Positions 7,308 through 16,734 of a stretch of 64,000 nucleotides of DNA are shown in pieces. The first letter of the stretch is position 1. Each line of letters starts with the position of its first letter. Origin of the DNA: Aggregatibacter segnis ATCC 33393 (GTDB lineage: Bacteria; Pseudomonadota; Gammaproteobacteria; Enterobacterales; Pasteurellaceae); assembly GCF_000185305.1 (NCBI RefSeq), contig NZ_GL622200.1, positions 931,703 to 995,702 on the forward strand, written 5' to 3'. The position numbers and the translations under genes are program-made. The notes beneath the pieces are model-generated. The model had not been told where the DNA came from, did not search any database, and saw only the letters and a program-made list of their open reading frames with translations.

Positions 7308-9401
7308 ATGCAAGTTTCTGATTCTCTTAAACGATCTGCTGAAGACGTTGGCATTTCGCTTTCTCATTATGATATCGACGGGCATTTGATTTATGCCCCT
7401 CCGGAAACGTTGCATTATTTCACCGCACTTTTACAACCGCCGAGTAAACGGGAAAAAGGCGCGTTCGATGATGTGATTACCGTCTTTGAGAACGAGCCGA
7501 TTCATTACGATTTAGCGCGTTTATCCCTTTCCGAGCCTGTTTCCTTAACTATTCAACTTCTTGATGAACAAGGTAAAAAATGTGTTGAACAAACCTGTTC
7601 TTCAAGCCAATCGCTTTTATTGCCTTCATTACCATTTGGTTACTATCAATTAAATCTTTCCACGGCGAATCAAAAATATGTGATTCGTGTGTTGTTAGCG
7701 CCGCGTACCGCCTATCAACCACCGGTCTTGCAATCAAAAAAAGCCTGGGGGATCAATGTTCAGCTATATAGCTTACGTTCTCAAACGAACTGGGGCATTG
7801 GTGACTTCGGTGATTTAGCTTATTTAATTGAGCAGGGCGCAAAACAGGGGGCGGATTTTATCGGCATTAATCCGTTGCATTTGATGTATCCCGCCGTGCC
7901 GGAATGGGCAAGCCCTTATAGTTCGTCCTCCCGTCGTTGGTTGAATTTTATTTATTTGGATGTTGCCGCCTTGCCGGAATTTAAATTATCCCGTTCCGTG
8001 CAAACTTGGTTTCATTCCACACCTGTGCAAGAACAAATAACCTCCTTGCGTGAAGCCAAAACCGTGGCTTACGGTGAAATAATGCAGCTAAAACTGACCG
8101 CACTTGAACAACTATTTGATTTCTTTAAACGTAGTAAATCTGCACAAATCATCGCCCGTCGCCAAGATTTTGATGCTTTCAAAAAAGCACAAGGTGAAGC
8201 ATTGTTATTGCAAGGGCTCTTTAATGTGTTAGATGGCATTGAGCATGAACATCAACAGGCGGAAGAAAATACCATTGGTTGGTTGGGCTGGCGTAAAGAA
8301 TGGCAAATGCTCTCAGCGCGTGAACGCAAAGCCTTGTTAAAAGAACATGAAGCAAAAGTGGAATTCTTTGCATGGTTGCAATGGGCGACATTACAACAAT
8401 TAGGTGAGCTACAAACGTTATGCCGTCAAGTGGGAATGCAACTTGGCATTTATGGCGATTTGGCTGTAAACAGCTCTCGCGGAAGTGCCGATGTGTGGTC
8501 AGACCCGGAACTTTATTGTGTCAACGCATCTGTCGGTGCGCCACCTGATCCGTTGGGCCCTGTCGGACAGAATTGGAATTTGCCGCCCTACAATCCAAGC
8601 GTGTTAAAAGCCCGTGGTTTCCAACCTTTTATTGAGATGTTGCGTGCCAATATGCAGAACTTTGGCGTGTTGCGTATCGATCATGTGATGGGCTTATTCC
8701 GCTTGTGGCTGATTCCTGAAAATAAAACCGCGGCAGATGGCGCTTATGTGCATTATCCATTTGATGAGCTGATGGCGATTCTCGCCATTGAAAGCCAACG
8801 CAACCAGTGTTTAGTGATTGGTGAGGATTTAGGTACAGTACCTGATGAAGTGCGGTTGAAATTAAACGAGTTTCGTATTTTCTCGTATTTTGTGTTGTAT
8901 TTTGCCCAATGCAACAACATGTATCCGCTTAAACAGGATTTCCCACCACATGCCTTTGCCACCATCGGCACCCATGATGTGCCTTCTTTACAAAGTTTCT
9001 GGCACTGCCTTGATTTGGCGTTGTTCGGTCAGCTCGGCATTTTAGAGGGCGACGTGTTAAAAGAAAAATACGATCAACGCGTCGTAGATAAACAAGCTTT
9101 ATTAGACAGTTTGCACCGCGACGGTTATTTACCGCCTGATTATTGGGGCGATGCTTTAAGTATGGCTATGCACGACAATTTGAACCGTCAAATTCACCGT
9201 TATTTGGCAGAAAGTGAAAGCCGTTTGGTGGGCGTGCAATTAGAAAATTTATTGAGCCAAGAAGTGTCATTCAATTTGCCGGGCACTTCAACGGAATATC
9301 CGAATTGGCGAAAAAAATTAAGCCAATCTTTAGAACTTATTTTTGATGATGCGCAAATGACCGCATTTTTCTCTTTAATTAATCAAGCCCGCAGAGCTTA
9401 G
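7308..9401 (+). CDS. malQ: 4-alpha-glucanotransferase MalQ
   Basis: This 697-residue GH77 amylomaltase moves alpha-1,4-glucan chains between acceptors and feeds glycogen and maltodextrin metabolism. Family signatures seen: WGINVQLYSLRSQTNWGIGDFGDL (split here near residues 145-168), SPYSSSSRRWLN, GDLAVNSSRGSADVW, the nucleophile aspartate in LRIDHVMGLFRLW and the acid glutamate in VIGEDLGTVP. The length equals the E. coli enzyme (694). First gene of the cluster; glgB starts 12 bp after it. The start follows GTTGTAGG, a modest ribosome binding site. Confidence 0.95.
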   Translation: MQVSDSLKRSAEDVGISLSHYDIDGHLIYAPPETLHYFTALLQPPSKREKGAFDDVITVFENEPIHYDLARLSLSEPVSLTIQLLDEQGKKCVEQTCSSSQSLLLPSLPFGYYQLNLSTANQKYVIRVLLAPRTAYQPPVLQSKKAWGINVQLYSLRSQTNWGIGDFGDLAYLIEQGAKQGADFIGINPLHLMYPAVPEWASPYSSSSRRWLNFIYLDVAALPEFKLSRSVQTWFHSTPVQEQITSLREAKTVAYGEIMQLKLTALEQLFDFFKRSKSAQIIARRQDFDAFKKAQGEALLLQGLFNVLDGIEHEHQQAEENTIGWLGWRKEWQMLSARERKALLKEHEAKVEFFAWLQWATLQQLGELQTLCRQVGMQLGIYGDLAVNSSRGSADVWSDPELYCVNASVGAPPDPLGPVGQNWNLPPYNPSVLKARGFQPFIEMLRANMQNFGVLRIDHVMGLFRLWLIPENKTAADGAYVHYPFDELMAILAIESQRNQCLVIGEDLGTVPDEVRLKLNEFRIFSYFVLYFAQCNNMYPLKQDFPPHAFATIGTHDVPSLQSFWHCLDLALFGQLGILEGDVLKEKYDQRVVDKQALLDSLHRDGYLPPDYWGDALSMAMHDNLNRQIHRYLAESESRLVGVQLENLLSQEVSFNLPGTSTEYPNWRKKLSQSLELIFDDAQMTAFFSLINQARRA

Positions 9402-9413
9402 CGAGGATTTATT

Positions 9414-11603
9414 ATGACCCAACTAGTAGCGCAATCCGTGATTAATCAATTCTTTGATGGAACACATTCTGATCCTTTTTCCGTATTGGGTATGCACGAA
9501 ACCGATAACGGCATTGAAATTCGTGCTTTATTGCCGGATGCGTGTCGTGTTAGTGTCATTAATAAAGAAAATCAAGACACCGTCTGTGAATTGAATTCTT
9601 TAGATGACAGAGGTTTTTTTGCTGGTGTTGTACCGAACACCCGAGATTTCTTTGCCTATCAATTACAAGTGTATTGGGGTAAAGAATCGCAAATCCTTGA
9701 AGACCCTTATCGTTATCATCCAATGATTAATGATTTGGATGAATGGCTTTTAGCTGAAGGCTCATTCTTGCGTCCGTATGAAGTGTTAGGTGCGCATTTT
9801 ATCGAATGTGATGGTGTTTCCGGTGTGAACTTCCGTTTGTGGGCACCGAACGCGAAACGAGTTTCTGTGGTGGGAGATTTCAACTATTGGGACGGACGTC
9901 GCCATCCGATGCGCTTACACCCTGCAAGTGGCGTATGGGAATTATTCCTACCGAAAGTTGCATTAGGGCAGTTGTATAAATTCGAATTAATTGATTGCCA
10001 CGGCAATTTACGCTTAAAAGCCGACCCTTATGCCTTCAGTTCACAGTTACGTCCTGATACAGCGTCACAAATTAGTGCGTTGCCGGACATCGTGCCAATG
10101 ACTGAAGCCCGTCGTAAAGCCAACCAATGGGATCAACCGATTTCCATTTATGAAGTGCATTTAGGGTCTTGGCGCCGTAATTTAGAAAATAATTTCTGGT
10201 TGGATTATGACCAAATCGGCGATGAATTGATTCCTTATGTAAAAGAAATGGGCTTTACGCACATTGAGTTTTTACCGCTTTCCGAATTCCCGTTTGACGG
10301 TTCTTGGGGCTACCAACCACTAGGACTGTATTCTCCAACCAGCCGTTTTGGTACGCCGGAAGGGTTTAAACGTTTAGTGGAACGCGCCCATGAGGCCGGC
10401 ATTAACGTGATTTTGGACTGGGTGCCGGGGCATTTCCCAAGCGATACCCATGGTTTAGTGGCGTTTGACGGCACAGCATTATATGAACACGCTGATCCTC
10501 GCGAAGGATTCCATCAAGACTGGAACACGCTCATTTACAACTATGGTCGCAACGAAGTGAAAAACTTCTTATCCAGTAACGCCTTATATTGGATTGAACG
10601 TTTCGGCGTTGACGGTATTCGTGTCGATGCGGTGGCCTCCATGATTTATCGTGATTACAGCCGTGCCGAGGGAGAATGGATTCCGAACCAATACGGCGGA
10701 CGGGAAAATTTAGAAGCCATTGAATTCTTAAAACACACCAACTGGAAAATTCATAGTGAAGTGCAAGGGGCGGTTTCCATTGCGGAAGAATCGACCTCTT
10801 TTGCCGGTGTAACACATCCGACAGAAAACGGTGGTTTAGGCTTTAATTTCAAATGGAATATGGGCTGGATGAATGACACGCTTTCTTACATGGAAAAAGA
10901 TCCGGTCTATCGCCAATATCACCACAACCAAATGACTTTCGGCATGGTGTATCAATACAGCGAAAACTTTGTGTTACCGCTTTCCCACGATGAAGTAGTA
11001 CATGGAAAATGTTCCTTAATCGGTAAAATGCCGGGGGATGCGTGGCAAAAATTCGCGAACTTACGCGCTTATTACGGCTACATGTGGGGCTATCCGGGTA
11101 AAAAATTATTGTTCATGGGAAATGAATTTGCCCAAGGGCGCGAATGGAATTACCGCGAAAGTCTTGATTGGTTCTTACTGGACGAATCCATCGGCGGAAG
11201 ATGGCACATCGGTATGCAACAGTTGGTGAAAGACCTCAATAAAATTTATCGCGAAAACGCACCGCTCTTTGAACTGGATTCGGATCCGCAAGGCTTCGAT
11301 TGGTTGGTCGTGGATGATGCGCAAAATTCTGTATTTGCCTTTGAACGACGTAGCAGCAAAGGCGAGCGCATTATTGTGATCAGTAACTTTACGCCAGTGC
11401 CACGCCATGATTATCGTATGGGCGTGAATGTTGCCGGTCAATATCACGAAATCTTAAATACAGATTCATCCTTTTACGAAGGCTCAAATCTTGGTAACTG
11501 CGGTGCAGTGGAAAGTGAGGCAATCCCAAGCCACGGACGAGATCATTCTATTTCTGTTTCGATTCCTCCATTGGCAACCCTCTATTTGAAATATCAAGGA
11601 TAA
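9414..11603 (+). CDS. glgB: 1,4-alpha-glucan branching enzyme GlgB
   Basis: The 729-residue GH13 enzyme makes alpha-1,6 branches in glycogen. It has the N-terminal carbohydrate-binding domains (residues 1-225, including [20 protein letters not shown]), the catalytic barrel with [15 protein letters not shown] (nucleophile Asp), a SIAEESTSF acid glutamate, and [13 protein letters not shown]. coli GlgB is 728 residues. It lies between malQ and glgX with gaps of 12 and 3 bp, so the operon is tight. Ribosome binding site GAGGA precedes the ATG. Confidence 0.97.
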   Translation: MTQLVAQSVINQFFDGTHSDPFSVLGMHETDNGIEIRALLPDACRVSVINKENQDTVCELNSLDDRGFFAGVVPNTRDFFAYQLQVYWGKESQILEDPYRYHPMINDLDEWLLAEGSFLRPYEVLGAHFIECDGVSGVNFRLWAPNAKRVSVVGDFNYWDGRRHPMRLHPASGVWELFLPKVALGQLYKFELIDCHGNLRLKADPYAFSSQLRPDTASQISALPDIVPMTEARRKANQWDQPISIYEVHLGSWRRNLENNFWLDYDQIGDELIPYVKEMGFTHIEFLPLSEFPFDGSWGYQPLGLYSPTSRFGTPEGFKRLVERAHEAGINVILDWVPGHFPSDTHGLVAFDGTALYEHADPREGFHQDWNTLIYNYGRNEVKNFLSSNALYWIERFGVDGIRVDAVASMIYRDYSRAEGEWIPNQYGGRENLEAIEFLKHTNWKIHSEVQGAVSIAEESTSFAGVTHPTENGGLGFNFKWNMGWMNDTLSYMEKDPVYRQYHHNQMTFGMVYQYSENFVLPLSHDEVVHGKCSLIGKMPGDAWQKFANLRAYYGYMWGYPGKKLLFMGNEFAQGREWNYRESLDWFLLDESIGGRWHIGMQQLVKDLNKIYRENAPLFELDSDPQGFDWLVVDDAQNSVFAFERRSSKGERIIVISNFTPVPRHDYRMGVNVAGQYHEILNTDSSFYEGSNLGNCGAVESEAIPSHGRDHSISVSIPPLATLYLKYQG

Positions 11604-11606
11604 GGC

Positions 11607-13622
11607 ATGGTTGCAGTAAAAAATGAGGGCAAGGCTTATCCGTTCGGTTATAGCCAACATGAAGAAAACGGTGAGCAAATGACTAACTTTGCGCTGTATT
11701 CTTCTGTGGCGGATGCCGTGGAATTGTGCCTGTTTGAGAATGGCAAAAAAGAGCAGCGTTTTGCTATGCATCGCAGCGAAAATGTTTGGCATATTGCGCT
11801 TTCCGGTGTGGCTAACGGTATGCAATACGGTTTTAGAATCACCGCAGAAAATGACCGCACTTTAGCCAATCCAAACAAGCTCATGCTTGATCCTTATGCT
11901 AAAGCCGTGGTGGGTAAACCGGATTTAAGTTCGGTAGAAGTGCGGTCGATTTTTCAGTTAAATGATCCACGAGATAACGCGGAATTTGCGCCGAAAGGTC
12001 AAATTATTGAGACGGCATTTGACTGGCAACACGATAAAGCCCCGAAAACACCTTGGGCAGAGACCGTGATTTATGAACTCAGCGTAAAAGGGTTTAGCCA
12101 ATTACGCACGGATCTACCTGAAAAGTTACGCGGAACTTATGCTGGTTTGGCGCAACCGCAAAGTGTGGCGTATTTAAAAGCATTAGGTATCACCGCCGTG
12201 GAATTGTTGCCGATTAATTACCACGTAAACGAACCGCACTTGCAAGAAAAAGGACTACAAAATTATTGGGGATATAACCCGTTGGCCATGTTTGCAGTAG
12301 AGCCAAAGTATTGCTCCGAAGAAAACCCTGAAAACCCGTTGTATGAATTCAAAAGCATGGTGAAAGCATTACATGAAGCGGGGATTGAAGTAATTTTAGA
12401 TGTGGTATTTAACCACACGGCAGAATCAGAAAAACCGTTCCCTACCTTTAGCCAACGTGGCATTGATGATCGGACGTATTATTGGCAAAACGAACAAGGC
12501 GAATATATTAACTGGACAGGTTGCGGCAATATGCTGAACCTCGCCAATGACATCACCCGAAAATGGGTGGTGGATTGCCTACGTTATTGGGTGGAAGAAT
12601 GCCATGTAGATGGTTTCCGTTTTGATTTAGGCACGGTGTTAGGGCGTGAGTCACCGGATTTCAACCCACACGCCAAACTGTTTGACGATATCGCTCAAGT
12701 ACCGAGTTTACAGCAGGTGAAATTCATCAGCGAACCTTGGGATATTGGCCATTACGGTTATCAATTAGGACGTTTTCCCCATTATTTTGCCGAATGGAAC
12801 GACCGCTTCCGTGATGATATGTGTCGTTTTTGGTTATGGAAAAGTGGGGAAGTGGGCGCATTTGCCGAACGTTTTGCCGGATCAAGTGATCTGTTCAAGC
12901 GAGAAACACGCTTGCCACACACCACCCTGAATTTTATTACCGCTCACGACGGTTTTACGTTGCGCGATTTGGTGAGTTATAACCATAAGCATAACGAGGC
13001 GAACGGCGAAGATAATCGCGATGGTCGCAATGAAAATTACAGTTACAACCATGGCATTGAGGGCAGTCAATTAGACCTAAATGACGAGTACCAAAGTACG
13101 GTGGAAAATCAGCGTGTTTTAGCGCAAAGCGGATTATTGGCAAGTTTGTTATTGGGCAACGGCACACCAATGTTGCTTGCCGGCGATGAATTCGGCAACA
13201 CGCAATTCGGTAACAATAACGCCTATTGTCAGGATAATGAAATCACGTGGCTGAAATGGCAGGATTTCAATCAGGAATTATTTGACTTGACCAAACAACT
13301 GATTGCAACACGAAAACAAATTCAAAGTTTACAACGGGATGTTTGGTGGTCAGATGAAAATGTCATTTGGCTCAACATTGAGGGTGAATCAATGCGAACC
13401 GAGGATTGGCATAATCGGGAAAGCAAAGCGCTGCAAGTGGTATTAGATCAGCAATGGCTTTTCTTAATCAATGCGAAAGCAGAACCCCAGTCTTTTATGT
13501 TGCCCGTCGCGTTTGATGGACACTGGAAGGCCGTGGCAGGTACAACAAACTTAACGGAGCAACAACGGCAAGTTGATGTAGGTGGTATGGCGTTTTGTGT
13601 GTTGAAAAAAATGGATACTTAA
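11607..13622 (+). CDS. glgX: Glycogen debranching enzyme GlgX
   Basis: The 671-residue GH13 isoamylase-type enzyme removes alpha-1,6 branches from phosphorylase-trimmed glycogen. Visible signatures are the CBM48-type N terminus (FALYSSVADAVELCLF), VIYELSVKGFSQ, ILDVVFNHTAES, VDGFRFDLGTVLGR (nucleophile Asp) and NFITAHDGFTLRDLVSYN. E. coli GlgX is 657 residues. The gene begins 3 bp after glgB and is followed after 21 bp by glgC. Confidence 0.95.
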   Translation: MVAVKNEGKAYPFGYSQHEENGEQMTNFALYSSVADAVELCLFENGKKEQRFAMHRSENVWHIALSGVANGMQYGFRITAENDRTLANPNKLMLDPYAKAVVGKPDLSSVEVRSIFQLNDPRDNAEFAPKGQIIETAFDWQHDKAPKTPWAETVIYELSVKGFSQLRTDLPEKLRGTYAGLAQPQSVAYLKALGITAVELLPINYHVNEPHLQEKGLQNYWGYNPLAMFAVEPKYCSEENPENPLYEFKSMVKALHEAGIEVILDVVFNHTAESEKPFPTFSQRGIDDRTYYWQNEQGEYINWTGCGNMLNLANDITRKWVVDCLRYWVEECHVDGFRFDLGTVLGRESPDFNPHAKLFDDIAQVPSLQQVKFISEPWDIGHYGYQLGRFPHYFAEWNDRFRDDMCRFWLWKSGEVGAFAERFAGSSDLFKRETRLPHTTLNFITAHDGFTLRDLVSYNHKHNEANGEDNRDGRNENYSYNHGIEGSQLDLNDEYQSTVENQRVLAQSGLLASLLLGNGTPMLLAGDEFGNTQFGNNNAYCQDNEITWLKWQDFNQELFDLTKQLIATRKQIQSLQRDVWWSDENVIWLNIEGESMRTEDWHNRESKALQVVLDQQWLFLINAKAEPQSFMLPVAFDGHWKAVAGTTNLTEQQRQVDVGGMAFCVLKKMDT

Positions 13623-13643
13623 AACAATATAACGGAGTTCACT

Positions 13644-14942
13644 ATGAAAGCTAATCTAAATAAACACGATCTCGTTAAAAGCACCTTAGTGCTTATTTTG
13701 GCCGGTGGCCGCGGTTCACGTCTGCATGAATTAACGGATAAACGTGCAAAACCGGCACTTTATTTTGGTGGTAACCGTCGAATCATCGATTTCGCTTTGT
13801 CCAACTGTATTAACTCCGGCTTAAACCGCATTGGTGTCGTCACGCAATATGCTGCTCACTCTTTATTACGTCATTTACAAAAAGGTTGGTCTTTCTTACC
13901 ACAAGAGCGCGGTGAATTCATTGATATGCTCCCGGCGCGTCAACAAATTGATGACTCCACTTGGTATCGCGGTACAGCTGATGCGGTATATCAAAATATG
14001 GCGATTATTCGTGATCACTACCGTCCGAAATACGTCTTAATTCTCGCAGGTGACCACATTTATAAACAAGACTATAGCCAAATGTTGTTAGACCACGTGA
14101 CCAGTGGTGCAAAATGTACCGTGGGCTGTATTGAAGTACCACGTTCTGAAGCGCATGAATTTGGCGTGATGGCAGTCAATGAAAATCTGAAAGTGAAAGC
14201 CTTCGTGGAAAAACCGAAAGATCCACCGGCAATGGTGGGCAAACCGGATACCTCGTTGGCTTCCATGGGGATTTATGTGTTTGATGCAGACTATCTCTAT
14301 CAAATGTTAGATCGCGAAGTGAATACGCCTTGCACATCTCATGACTTCGGTAAAGATGTATTGCCGAAATGTTTGGAAGAAGGCACGTTATATGCCCATC
14401 CGTTCAGCCGTTCTTGCATGGGTCGCAATACCGAGGGTGATATTTATTGGCGTGATGTGGGGACATTGGATAGCTTCTGGCAATCAAACATCGACTTAGT
14501 GTCTGAAAATCCGCAATTAGATATTTATGACCAAACTTGGCCGATTCGCGGAAACCCGGTACAAGCGTATCCGTCTAAATTCTTCTATAAAAATGCCAAT
14601 GTTAAGCCGGTGGATAACTCCCTTATCGGCGGTGGTTGTGTGATTACCGATGCGTCAATCAGTTATTCCGTGTTATTTGATCGCATTAAAATTAATGAAG
14701 GCTCAGTGATCGATCATAGTGTCGTGTTGCCGGAAGTGAGTGTCGGTAAAAATTGCGTGTTGAAACACTGTATTATTGACCGCCATTGTGTCATTCCGGA
14801 CGGTATGCAAATCGGTGTTGATCGCGAATTGGACAGCAAACGCTTCCGCATCAGTTCAACTGGTAAAGTCATTTTAGTGACACCTTCGATGTTGAAAAAA
14901 TTAGAAGGACAAGAAGTGTTCTCGGAAGAACATTTAGATTAA
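13644..14942 (+). CDS. glgC: Glucose-1-phosphate adenylyltransferase GlgC
   Basis: The 432-residue enzyme makes ADP-glucose from glucose-1-phosphate and ATP, the committed step of glycogen synthesis. It shows the nucleotidyltransferase loop LAGGRGSRL (residues 19-27), a lysine at 33 in TDKRAKPA that matches the E. coli activator-binding Lys39, WYRGTADAV, AGDHIYKQDY, FVEKP (glucose-phosphate site) and a C-terminal left-handed beta-helix. Length matches E. coli (431). The conserved lysine is consistent with fructose-bisphosphate activation, though that is inferred. Confidence 0.97.
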   Translation: MKANLNKHDLVKSTLVLILAGGRGSRLHELTDKRAKPALYFGGNRRIIDFALSNCINSGLNRIGVVTQYAAHSLLRHLQKGWSFLPQERGEFIDMLPARQQIDDSTWYRGTADAVYQNMAIIRDHYRPKYVLILAGDHIYKQDYSQMLLDHVTSGAKCTVGCIEVPRSEAHEFGVMAVNENLKVKAFVEKPKDPPAMVGKPDTSLASMGIYVFDADYLYQMLDREVNTPCTSHDFGKDVLPKCLEEGTLYAHPFSRSCMGRNTEGDIYWRDVGTLDSFWQSNIDLVSENPQLDIYDQTWPIRGNPVQAYPSKFFYKNANVKPVDNSLIGGGCVITDASISYSVLFDRIKINEGSVIDHSVVLPEVSVGKNCVLKHCIIDRHCVIPDGMQIGVDRELDSKRFRISSTGKVILVTPSMLKKLEGQEVFSEEHLD

Positions 14943-14950
14943 CGTGAAAT

Positions 14951-15160
14951 AAAGTGCGGTCAGTTTTCAAAACGTTTTAACTATTACTCATAAATCACGC
15001 AAGTGATTTATTCGCTCCTTCGGAGCCGTTGGCAAAGCCAACGTTCAAAATCCTTCGGATTTTGTGACCGCACTTTAAGAAGGTAAATACAGGCGCAAGC
15101 GTCTTCGCTTGTGCCTGTAACAGAATTGTTTATAACGACACGCGTTAGAAAACGTGCGTC
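14951..15160. repeat. Hairpin array between glgC and glgA
   Basis: Within 234 non-coding bases lie a USS pair (AAGTGCGGT at 14952-14960 and ACCGCACTT at 15067-15075) enclosing four perfect short hairpins: 14991-15010 (TAAATCAC arms), 15014-15026 (GCTCC arms), 15027-15043 (CGTTGGC arms) and 15046-15064 (CAAAATCC arms). Two more follow: 15091-15116 (AGGCGCAAGCG arms, one G-T pair) and an imperfect one at 15137-15160. The part 15046-15116 resembles 192-255. Such structure inside an operon may slow, end or process the transcript before glgA. Confidence 0.85.
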
Positions 15161-15176
15161 ATATTAGGTAAATAAA

Positions 15177-16616
15177 ATGAAAGTATTACACGTTTGCTCG
15201 GAGTTATATCCTTTACTGAAAACCGGCGGATTAGCCGATGTGATGGGCGCATTGCCATTTGCACAAAAAGAAATCGGCATTGATGCACGTATTTTGTTGC
15301 CGGCTTATCCGGCGATTATGGCTGGCATTCCGCACACGTCCGTGGTGACAGAATTTGATAATTTTGCCGGTCATATCGTTTTGCGCTATGGCGAATATAA
15401 CGGTGTCGGCGTTTATCTTATTGATGCACCGCACTTATATGCGCGTGAAGGCAACCCTTATCACGATGCTAATTACAATGATTACGGCGATAACTACAAA
15501 CGTTTCGCATTGTTAGCGTGGGTTGGGGCTGAATTGACCACCGGTTTAGATAGTTGGTGGCGTGCCGAAGTTGTTCATGCCCATGACTGGCACGCAGGTC
15601 TAACGGCGGCGTATTTATTTAATAAAGGGCGTCCGGCAAAATCCGTCTTCACCATTCATAATTTAGCCTATCAAGGTCAATTTGATTATCGCCATTTATT
15701 TGAAATCGGCTTGCCGCACAGTATGTTCCATGTAGATGGCTTAGAATTGTTTGGGCAAATTTCTTACTTAAAAGCCGGGCTCTATTATTCAGATGCCGTG
15801 ACAGCCGTTAGTCCGACTTATGCGAAAGAAATTACCACACCGGAATTTGCTTATGGCTTACAAGGCTTACTTTCAACCCTAGATCATGAAGGGCGCTTGG
15901 TGGGCATTCTAAATGGCGTTGACGAAAAAATTTGGCATCCGATGAACGATCAGTACATTCAACATGGTTACAAGTTGAAATACATGGGTGGCAAAACGAA
16001 AAACAAAGCGGATCTACAAGCTTATTTCAATCTTCCACAACAATCTGATGCGCTATTGTTTGTCATGGTGACCCGTTTAACAGAACAAAAAGGCGTTGAT
16101 TTATTGCTAGAAAGCGCTGATGAAATCGTTAAACAGGGTGGACAGTTGGCGATTCTTGGCTCAGGCGCACCGCACTTAGAAGCCGGTATTCGTCAATTAG
16201 CGGAAACCTATCCGCAAAATATTGCCGTTAAAATTGGCTACGATGAAGCGTTATCACATTTGATGGTTGCCGGTGGCGATGTTATTTTAGTGCCAAGCCG
16301 TTTTGAACCTTGCGGTTTAACACAGCTTTACGGTTTAAAATACGGTACGTTACCCTTAGTTCGTGCAACGGGTGGTTTGGCGGATACGGTGGTCAATAGC
16401 ACGGCGGAAAATATTCAAGCTCGAACAGCAACCGGATTTGTCTTTAGTCATGCGACGGCGGATGATTTGCGCCAAGCGTTACAAACGGCATTTGCTTTAT
16501 GGAAAAAACAACGTTTATGGGCAACGGTTCGAGTCATTGCAATGGAACAAGATTTTAGTTGGCAAATCTCTGCAACCCATTACCAACATTTATATCAAAG
16601 AATTTTATCTCACTAA
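15177..16616 (+). CDS. glgA: Glycogen synthase GlgA
   Basis: The 479-residue GT5 enzyme extends glycogen from ADP-glucose. It begins MKVLHVCSELYPLLKTGGLADV with the KTGGL nucleotide-sugar motif at residues 15-19, and has VHAHDWHAGL, FTIHNLAYQG and, near residue 375, PSRFEPCGLTQLYGLKYG. E. coli GlgA is 477. It is separated from glgC by the hairpin array, so its level may be set apart from the upstream genes. glgP follows after 118 bp. Confidence 0.96.
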   Translation: MKVLHVCSELYPLLKTGGLADVMGALPFAQKEIGIDARILLPAYPAIMAGIPHTSVVTEFDNFAGHIVLRYGEYNGVGVYLIDAPHLYAREGNPYHDANYNDYGDNYKRFALLAWVGAELTTGLDSWWRAEVVHAHDWHAGLTAAYLFNKGRPAKSVFTIHNLAYQGQFDYRHLFEIGLPHSMFHVDGLELFGQISYLKAGLYYSDAVTAVSPTYAKEITTPEFAYGLQGLLSTLDHEGRLVGILNGVDEKIWHPMNDQYIQHGYKLKYMGGKTKNKADLQAYFNLPQQSDALLFVMVTRLTEQKGVDLLLESADEIVKQGGQLAILGSGAPHLEAGIRQLAETYPQNIAVKIGYDEALSHLMVAGGDVILVPSRFEPCGLTQLYGLKYGTLPLVRATGGLADTVVNSTAENIQARTATGFVFSHATADDLRQALQTAFALWKKQRLWATVRVIAMEQDFSWQISATHYQHLYQRILSH

Positions 16617-16734
16617 TGAAATACTTATCTTCTGCGTAGAGAGAAAACAAAATTTGCGCAGAAGATTGTTGTTGTTTTTTTATTTTGAATGATTAAAATT
16701 CACCCGCTTTTTTTATTAACTGAGGACTATTTTT

